This document shows, in pieces, positions 1 to 4,934 of a stretch of 13,922 nt of DNA. Location: positions 1-13,922 of the forward strand of contig JAGKTT010000052.1 in the NCBI GenBank assembly GCA_021153285.1, written 5' to 3'. The notes under the pieces were generated by a model, which did no database searches, had not been told where the DNA came from, and worked only from the letters and a program-made list of their open reading frames with translations. This stretch comes from Bacteroidia bacterium. GTDB lineage: Bacteria; Bacteroidota; Bacteroidia; Bacteroidales; UBA932. Position 1 is the first letter of the stretch, and each line of letters opens with the position of its first letter. A program made the position numbers and the translations under genes.

Positions 1-1
1 T

Positions 2-244
2 ATTATGTACGCGGCTACCTTTACAGCCGAACTTGAAGCTATAAAAGCCAAGCTGGAACTCCTGGAGAGAAATGACGAAGACAATCTCGAAGCCATAAAC
101 GACCTTTCAGAAGACATGCGCAAAGAAATAGACACCATCTACCAAGCCATTGCCGCACTCTCAGTTAAAGAATCCTCCGGCAACACCCCACGTCCCAAAA
201 TAGGATTCAAAACTCAGAATGACGATAGAAATACATCACGTTAA
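2..244 (+). CDS. 3' end of an unidentified protein (5' partial)
   Basis: The reading frame is open from the left edge of the window to a TAA at 242-244, so the true start probably lies outside; the first in-window ATG is at position 5. The visible 80 or so residues are highly charged, rich in Glu, Lys, Leu and Ala with heptad-like spacing, which suggests an alpha-helical or coiled-coil segment, followed by a short basic tail containing Pro-Arg-Pro-Lys-Ile-Gly-Phe. Similar helical tails ending in a Lys/Arg-Ile-Gly-Phe motif occur in some Bacteroidales ORF6N-type DNA-binding proteins, but no conserved domain is visible, so that link is only a guess. It converges on the glyS operon and is separated from it by a strong hairpin. 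Confidence 0.5.
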   Translation: MMYAATFTAELEAIKAKLELLERNDEDNLEAINDLSEDMRKEIDTIYQAIAALSVKESSGNTPRPKIGFKTQNDDRNTSR

Positions 245-249
245 ACAGA

Positions 250-289
250 AGCGGTGCGACAAGAAAGTAGTGATTCTTGTCGCACCGCT
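250..289. terminator. Hairpin terminator between convergent genes
   Basis: A perfect 16-bp stem (AGCGGTGCGACAAGAA at 250-265, complement at 274-289) with an 8-base loop lies in the 54-base gap between the converging first gene and glyS. On the plus strand TTTT follows at 297-300; on the minus strand a T-rich stretch follows. It is best read as a bidirectional intrinsic terminator. Confidence 0.75.
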
Positions 290-298
290 GAGGATGTT

Positions 299-1100
299 TT
301 ACTTCAGTTTCTTAAGGATGTTGCTGAGGTTCACTTCCTTAGAGATGATTGCGTGGAGATCCTCGATCTTTACGCGCTCCTGCTGCATCGAGTCACGATG
401 ACGGATGGTCACACAACGGTCATTGAGAGAGTCGTGGTCGATTGTAACGCAGAACGGTGTACCGATTGCGTCCTGACGACGATATCTCTTACCGATTGAA
501 TCCTTCTCATCATACTGGCAGTTGAAGTCGTACTTAAGCTCGTCCATAATCTCTCGTGCAAGCTCTGGAAGACCATCCTTCTTGATGAGAGGAAGCACTG
601 CCACCTTAACCGGAGCAAGCGGTGCCGGAATGCTGAGAACCACGCGGCTCTCACCGTTCTCGAGCTGCTCCTCCTTGTATGAGTTCGAAAGAACCGCAAG
701 GAACATACGGTCAACTCCGATAGAAGTCTCCACTACATATGGTACATAGTTCTCACCAACCTCAGGATCGAAGTACTGGATCTTCTTTCCAGAGAACTTC
801 TGGTGATTTCCGAGGTCGAAGTCAGTACGAGAGTGAATACCCTCAAGCTCCTTGAAACCGAATGGGAAGCGGAACTCGATGTCTGTAGCCGCATTTGCAT
901 AGTGTGCAAGCTTGTCGTGATCGTGGAAACGATAGTTCTCGTCACCCATTCCGAGAGCCTTGTGCCAAGCCATACGGTTTTCCTTCCACTTTGCAAACCA
1001 ATCGAGCTCTGTACCAGGCTTGATGAAGAACTGCATCTCCATCTGCTCGAACTCTCTCATACGGAAGATGAACTGACGTGCAACGATCTCATTACGGAAA
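299..1100 (-). pseudogene. glyS: glyS, C-terminal part (glycyl-tRNA synthetase, disrupted)
   Basis: This is the downstream part of a class II eukaryote-type glycyl-tRNA synthetase, the enzyme that charges tRNA-Gly in the cytoplasm. Homology begins at about 1100 with Phe-Arg-Asn-Glu-Ile, the end of class II motif 2, and reads without a stop to TAA at 299-301, about 266 residues. The first ATG in this frame (1060) is the internal Met of MREFEQMEMQFF and is not a natural start. Visible parts are the active-site segment with FKELEGIHSRTDFDL, motif 3 (VETSIGVDR) and the C-terminal anticodon-binding domain beginning near APVKVAVLPL. The frame differs from that of the N-terminal part, and about 65 residues normally between them are absent, including the LRPETAQGIF block. 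The sequence is otherwise well conserved, so a recent mutation or an assembly error is more likely than old decay. Confidence 0.85.
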
Positions 1101-1644
1101 TAGGGCAGGCAATCTCGCAGTCGACGATGATCTGACGAAGCTCTGCAAGGTCGTTTGCATTCAGAGCGTCAACCATTCTCTTCTTCACCTCATCAATCTT
1201 CTTCTGATTACGAAGAACATTAGGGTTTGTAGCCTTGAACTGCACCTCATCGAAAGCTTCACCGAACTTCTTCTTACCTTTCTCCACATCCTTCTCGATC
1301 TTTTCCTCGAGTTTTCCGATGTAATCCTCGATAAGAACATCTGCACGATATCTCTTCTTCGAATCCTTATTATCGATAAGCGGATCGTTGAAAGCACCTA
1401 CGTGTCCTGATGCCTCCCAGATCTTAGGGTGCATAAAGATAGCTGAATCAATACCCACGATATTCTCGTGAAGTCTTGTCATTGCCTCCCACCAATATCT
1501 TTTGATATTGCTCTTGAGCTCCGAACCGAGCTGGCCATAATCATAAACGGCACCGAGACCGTCATAAATCTCGCTTGAAGGGAAAATAAATCCGTACTCC
1601 TTACAGTGAGATACGAGAATCTTAAAAAGTTCTTCCTGTGTCAT
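1057..1644 (-). pseudogene. glyS: glyS, N-terminal part (glycyl-tRNA synthetase, disrupted)
   Basis: This is the upstream part of the same GlyRS gene, about 181 recognisable residues from MTQEELFKIL to Cys-Pro-Ile near 1101. The start at 1644 is chosen because GlyRS proteins begin close to the segment HCKEYGFIFPSSEIYDGLG; an in-frame ATG at 1671 would overlap folK. Family hallmarks are YDYGQLGSELK, HENIVGIDSAIFMHP, SGHVGAFNDPLIDNK and KRYRADVLIE. After Cys-Pro-Ile the reading shifts: the frame runs through about 13 unrelated residues to TGA at 1057-1059. The shift point is at about 1098-1100, where the sequence jumps to the motif 2 Phe-Arg-Asn-Glu-Ile in another frame. The two parts total about 447 residues against the usual 510 or so. 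It starts 4 bases after the folK stop as the last gene of the operon. The product as written would lack most of the catalytic core. Confidence 0.85.
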
Positions 1645-1648
1645 AATA

Positions 1649-2116
1649 TTATAGTTTATCATTAATTTCATTCAAAGGAATCATTACGAAATCCCTCTCA
1701 TACATATGTTTATGCGGAACAGTAAGTTCCGGACAATCAATCTTATTGTCGCCGAAAAGCAATATGTCAATATCGATCGGACGATCAGTATAGATCCTCT
1801 CCCCTGCCTGGTCATACTGCGGATCTCCGGTCCTTCCCATACGCCTCTCTATATCCTTGCATACTTCCAATATCATCAGGCCTTCTGCTTCAGGATTATA
1901 CCCCTGCGGCAGATCCAGTTCATAAAGCACCACGGCATTCATAAACTTCTTATCTGACTCAAATCCCCAAGGCTCAGTCTCAATAAGCGAAGAAATTGCC
2001 CTATAAGGCGTTTTCAGTTCCACATTGAGCATTGCCACCGCGTGTTCAATATTAAGCCGCCTGTCGCCCTGATTCGAGCCCAATCCAAGGTAAAGTCTCA
2101 CCTTGTTCCTTTCCAT
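1649..2116 (-). CDS. folK: 2-amino-4-hydroxy-6-hydroxymethyldihydropteridine pyrophosphokinase (HPPK)
   Basis: FolK transfers pyrophosphate from ATP to 6-hydroxymethyl-7,8-dihydropterin, the step before dihydropteroate synthase in folate synthesis. The 155-residue product has the family's N-terminal Leu-Gly-Leu-Gly-Ser-Asn-Gln-Gly-Asp (10-18), the ETEPWGF block (47-52), the metal-binding pair Asp115 and Asp117 in RPIDIDILLFG, and the C-terminal PHKHMYERDFVMIPL block. I chose the ATG at 2116 because homologues begin a few residues before the GLGSN motif; an upstream ATG at 2149 would add 11 residues with no family counterpart. It lies between sufT and glyS in the same operon. Its presence beside Fe-S genes is probably shared transcription, not a shared pathway. 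Confidence 0.93.
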   Translation of the reverse strand: MERNKVRLYLGLGSNQGDRRLNIEHAVAMLNVELKTPYRAISSLIETEPWGFESDKKFMNAVVLYELDLPQGYNPEAEGLMILEVCKDIERRMGRTGDPQYDQAGERIYTDRPIDIDILLFGDNKIDCPELTVPHKHMYERDFVMIPLNEINDKL

Positions 2117-2167
2117 ATGTCTTGTTTCTCTTCTTCCGTCCCACATCATCCTCTCCTCTTCGGAAGT

Positions 2168-2539
2168 TCAGTCATCAAGACCAAGTTCTACCATCGCCTC
2201 CTCAGACATCCTGCTCTTGTCCCATACCGGCTCGAATACGAGATCGATATCCACACTGACCACTCCCGGCACATCAGCTACCGCTGTTCTTACCTGTTCC
2301 ATCACATAATCAGCCATAGGACAGTTCGGTGCTGTCAGAGTCATCTGAATATAAACGTTATGATCATCATCGACCTTCACCTCATAAATCAGTCCGAGAT
2401 CATAGACATTCACGGGAATCTCAGGGTCATAAACCTGCCTGAGAGCCATAATTATATCTCTTTCAAGTCTCATCTTTCTTTCCTTATCTTCTTCCGCCAC
2501 CTCGGCAGATTTCTTCTTAATCCAATCCTTCAGTCCCAT
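2168..2539 (-). CDS. sufT: SufT/MIP18-like DUF59 iron-sulfur cluster assembly factor
   Basis: The 123-residue protein has a charged N-terminal helix (1-27) and a DUF59 (MIP18/PaaD-like) domain. Hallmarks are DPEIPVNVYDLGLI (38-51) and the TAPNCPMADYV segment with the single conserved Cys73, the residue thought to act in Fe-S handling in this family. Family members help mature or transfer Fe-S clusters to target proteins. Its position 10 bases after sufE, in a sufS-led operon, supports that role. The exact client proteins cannot be seen from sequence. The name sufT follows usage for SUF-linked DUF59 proteins. Confidence 0.88.
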   Translation of the reverse strand: MGLKDWIKKKSAEVAEEDKERKMRLERDIIMALRQVYDPEIPVNVYDLGLIYEVKVDDDHNVYIQMTLTAPNCPMADYVMEQVRTAVADVPGVVSVDIDLVFEPVWDKSRMSEEAMVELGLDD

Positions 2540-2549
2540 ATACTATCAT

Positions 2550-2954
2550 TCAATAGCCAGCCACTTCTCTGATCTTAGCAATCATAGATACCAGTCCGTT
2601 TGCTCTGGTCGGTGACAGATTTTCCTTCAGACCTATCTTCTCTACCACAGAGAAATCCGATGAAAGAATCTCCTCAGGGGTCCTTCCGGAATAAAGTCCG
2701 ATCAGAAGTGAAATTATTCCCTTCGTAATGATCGCATCACTGTCGGCATTGAAAATAATCTTACCATCCTCGACCTTATAATCCAGCCATACCCTCGACT
2801 GACATCCCTTGATAAGCCTATCATCAGTCTTAGCTTCCTCAGGATAATCCTGCAGAGACTTTCCCAATTCGATCAGATATTCATATTTATCCAGCCATTC
2901 CTCATACATCGAGAATTCCTCGATAATGGCATTTTCCGCTTCAATCAGTGTCAT
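2550..2954 (-). CDS. sufE: SufE cysteine desulfuration (sulfur acceptor) protein
   Basis: SufE accepts sulfane sulfur from the SufS persulfide and passes it on for Fe-S cluster assembly. The 134-residue length is typical. Cys51 lies in the motif Lys-Gly-Cys-Gln-Ser-Arg-Val-Trp, at the same position as the E. coli SufE active cysteine. The N-terminal segment EEFSMYEEWLDKYEYLIELG and the C-terminal LSPTRANGLVSM helix also fit the family. Its ATG overlaps the sufS stop by 4 bases (ATGA), which implies translational coupling and matched production of the two partners. Confidence 0.95.
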   Translation of the reverse strand: MTLIEAENAIIEEFSMYEEWLDKYEYLIELGKSLQDYPEEAKTDDRLIKGCQSRVWLDYKVEDGKIIFNADSDAIITKGIISLLIGLYSGRTPEEILSSDFSVVEKIGLKENLSPTRANGLVSMIAKIREVAGY

Positions 2955-4177
2955 ATCAACATATCAATAGCCTTATTCAGGCATTTAACAAAATATTCAG
3001 CCTCCTCCATTGTATTATACGGAGCAATCGATGCCCTTAGCATTCCAGTCACACCGAATCTATCCATCAATGGTTCCGCACACATCTGTCCTGACCTTAC
3101 CGCCACACCCATCTTATCCAGAATAAGAGCAAGATCTTCGTGATGGACTCCATTCACAACAAACGAAAAAAGAGGAATCTTTTCATCAGATGTTCCACGA
3201 GGAACACCAAATAGTCTTATCCTCAAATCATTTCTGAAATAATCAAGAAGATAATCTCTAATTCCATCATTATATTTAATTAACTCATTATTATTCAATA
3301 AGTTAACTAATTCTAAAGCAGGTTTTAAAGTCGCTGTGGAAGCAAAGTTCTGAGTTCCAGCCTCAAACTTCATTGGAAGAGGAGCGTAGGTGGTTTCCTT
3401 AAAACTTACATTGCCGACCATTTCTCCTCCACCCATATACGGTGGCATTGCATCCAGCCATTTTCTCTTTCCATAAAGAACTCCAGTACCTGTAGCTGCA
3501 TAGAGCTTATGTCCTGAGAACACATAAAAATCGCAGTCAATATCCTGAACATCCACCTTGCAATGAACAGCTCCCTGAGCTCCATCCACCAGAACAGGTA
3601 CACCTTTCGAATGACATATCCTTACGATATCCTGAACCGGATTCACTATTCCAAGCACATTGGAAATATGAGTCACAGCTAATATCTTCGTCTTCTCATT
3701 AAGAAGTTCATCGAGTTTTTCCAATACAAGATGACCGTCATCATCCACAGGAAGAACCTTAAGAACCGCTCCCCTTCTCTTGCACATCATCTGCCAAGGA
3801 ACAATATTGGAATGATGTTCGGCCTCAGTCACGATTATCTCATCTCCTTCTCCGACAAAAGCCTCTCCATAAGAAAAAGCTACAAGATTAATAGCAGCCG
3901 TTGTTCCGCTGGTAAAGACTATTTCTTCCCTGGCATCTGCATTAAGAAAAACCTTTACTGAGTCCCTCGCCTGTTCATATGCCTGCGTAGCTTCATCAGC
4001 CAGTCTGTGCACCGCCCTATGAATATTGGCATTTGACTCAGCAGTAATCCTGTTCCACTCGTCTAATACAGACTGTGGGCGCTGGCTCGTTGCTGCATTA
4101 TCAAAGTAAACAAGATCCTTTCCATACACTTTTCTGGAAAGCGTCGGAAACTTAGACCTTATGTCAATAATATTCAT
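2951..4177 (-). CDS. sufS: SufS group II cysteine desulfurase
   Basis: SufS is a PLP-dependent enzyme that converts L-cysteine to alanine and leaves a persulfide on its active cysteine for SufE. The 408-residue product shows an N-terminal YFDNAATSQRP, a His-His-Ser-Asn cluster (121-124) near the cofactor, DGAQ (198-201), the Schiff-base Lys224 in FSGHKLY, and the active Cys366 in RSGQMCAEPLM; the group II consensus there is RTGHHCAQPLM. Length and motif order are normal. It is the first gene of the sufS-sufE-sufT-folK-glyS operon and diverges from ruvA. sufB, sufC and sufD are not adjacent. A surface loop at residues 325-329 (Val-Pro-Arg-Gly-Thr) is encoded by a parS-like palindrome. Confidence 0.96.
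   Translation of the reverse strand: MNIIDIRSKFPTLSRKVYGKDLVYFDNAATSQRPQSVLDEWNRITAESNANIHRAVHRLADEATQAYEQARDSVKVFLNADAREEIVFTSGTTAAINLVAFSYGEAFVGEGDEIIVTEAEHHSNIVPWQMMCKRRGAVLKVLPVDDDGHLVLEKLDELLNEKTKILAVTHISNVLGIVNPVQDIVRICHSKGVPVLVDGAQGAVHCKVDVQDIDCDFYVFSGHKLYAATGTGVLYGKRKWLDAMPPYMGGGEMVGNVSFKETTYAPLPMKFEAGTQNFASTATLKPALELVNLLNNNELIKYNDGIRDYLLDYFRNDLRIRLFGVPRGTSDEKIPLFSFVVNGVHHEDLALILDKMGVAVRSGQMCAEPLMDRFGVTGMLRASIAPYNTMEEAEYFVKCLNKAIDMLI
3191..3206. other. parS-like ParB-binding palindrome inside sufS (one mismatch)
   Basis: The 16-mer TGTTCCACGAGGAACA differs from the perfect palindrome TGTTCCACGTGGAACA, present 1.7 kb away, at one central base. It matches the general parS pattern tGTTnCACGTGnAACa except for that change. 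It lies in the sufS coding sequence and encodes Val325 to Thr329 on the minus strand. The single mismatch could reduce ParB binding. Confidence 0.5.
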
Positions 4178-4202
4178 ATCTTACTATAGTGCAAATAACT
4201 CG

Positions 4203-4210
4203 CAAATTTA
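4203..4210 (-). promoter_or_regulatory. Candidate -7 element for the sufS operon
   Basis: The minus strand reads TAAATTTG, a full match to the Bacteroidetes -7 consensus TAnnTTTG, about 26 bases upstream of the sufS ATG. No clear TTTG -33 box stands at the usual distance, so this is a partial match only. Confidence 0.4.
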
Positions 4211-4222
4211 GCAAAAACAATC

Positions 4223-4252
4223 TTTCTTTTACAGATTATTATCATATTTTTG
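4223..4252 (+). promoter_or_regulatory. Candidate Bacteroidetes-type promoter for ruvA
   Basis: TATTTTTG at 4245-4252 matches TAnnTTTG, with TTTC (one change from TTTG) at 4223-4226 and 18 bases between. This gives a 5' leader of about 50 bases before the ruvA ATG at 4309. It is back-to-back with the sufS candidate. Confidence 0.45.
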
Positions 4253-4308
4253 CACTCAGATCACCTTGTATGGTCTGTAAAAAGGAAAAGACAATAAAAA
4301 ACAACAAT

Positions 4309-4896
4309 ATGATAGACTATATAAAAGGAAACATAGCAGAAATCAATCCTACAGAAGTCGTCCTGGAATGTTATGGCATAGGTTATAAGATTCTGATTTC
4401 CCTTCAGACTTATGAAGGACTGAACGGTAAATCTGATGCCAAAGTTTACATCCATCACTATCTTAGAGAAGACGAAGAACTATATTACGGATTCTATACT
4501 AAAGATGAAAGAGAACTCTTCAGACTTCTGATCAGTGTATCTGGTGTAGGAGCATCTACAGCCAGAATGATGCTTTCCTCATTAACCTCTGATGAGATAA
4601 GAAATGCGATTATTGCAGAAGACATAAATAAGATTAAAAGCATAAAAGGTATCGGAACCAAGAGTGCCCAGAGGCTTATCCTTGAATTAAAAGACAAGGT
4701 CGTAAAGGGAGGCGGAAGCGACACTCCTGCTCTATTCTCCCCTTCTTCAAATCCAGCTGCAGACGAAGCTACAACCGCTTTAGTAATGCTGGGCTTCACC
4801 AAAGCCAATGTCAACAAAGCCGTATCAGCAATACTCAAAGGTAATCCATCAGCAAGTCTGGAAGATATAATAAAACAATCTTTGAAACTTCTATAA
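4309..4896 (+). CDS. ruvA: Holliday junction branch migration protein RuvA
   Basis: RuvA binds four-way DNA junctions as a tetramer and loads the RuvB motor during recombinational repair. The 195-residue product has the N-terminal OB-fold starting MIDYIKGNIAEI (to about residue 63), two helix-hairpin-helix motifs (SGVGASTA at 78-85 and KGIGTKSAQRL from 113), a Gly/Ser-rich flexible linker (about 133-150), and the C-terminal RuvB-contacting domain with ALVMLGF. An upstream in-frame ATG at 4189 would add 40 residues with no family match and would overlap the promoter, so 4309 is the start. It is a single gene between the divergent sufS operon and convergent mnmG; ruvB is not adjacent. Confidence 0.95.
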   Translation: MIDYIKGNIAEINPTEVVLECYGIGYKILISLQTYEGLNGKSDAKVYIHHYLREDEELYYGFYTKDERELFRLLISVSGVGASTARMMLSSLTSDEIRNAIIAEDINKIKSIKGIGTKSAQRLILELKDKVVKGGGSDTPALFSPSSNPAADEATTALVMLGFTKANVNKAVSAILKGNPSASLEDIIKQSLKLL

Positions 4897-4934
4897 AAAT
4901 GTAAAGGTGTTCCACGTGGAACACCTTTACATTT
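4897..4934. terminator. 38-bp perfect palindrome: bidirectional terminator between ruvA and mnmG
   Basis: The sequence starting AAATGTAAAGGTGTTCC is perfectly self-complementary around a centre between 4915 and 4916. It begins one base after the ruvA stop and contains the first two bases read as the mnmG stop (TAA, 4935-4933). In RNA from either strand it would form a stem of about 17 bp with a 4-base loop followed by a U-containing tail, which fits a shared terminator for the two converging genes. The U-run is modest. Confidence 0.7.
4908..4923. other. parS-like ParB-binding site (perfect 16-mer)
   Basis: TGTTCCACGTGGAACA is a perfect 16-bp palindrome matching the known parS pattern tGTTnCACGTGnAACa; the B. 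subtilis form is TGTTTCACGTGAAACA. It forms the centre of the terminator palindrome. A second perfect 14-bp core lies about 530 bases away in mnmG. Repeated, clustered copies of this exact palindrome argue against chance. Confidence 0.75.

Noticed and set aside
1057..1060. ATGA overlap between the two glyS reading frames, suggesting two coupled genes
   Set aside because: The downstream ATG is an internal Met of GlyRS, and homology in that frame continues upstream of it to about 1100. The overlap is a chance result of the deletion and frameshift.
2042..2572. Long plus-strand reading frame opposite folK and sufT
   Set aside because: It runs antisense to two well-supported genes, spans their boundary and has no recognisable domain or start context.
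4189..4308. 40-residue N-terminal extension of RuvA
   Set aside because: RuvA proteins begin at the MIDYIKG-like segment; the extra stretch is AT-rich, overlaps the candidate promoter and has no family match.
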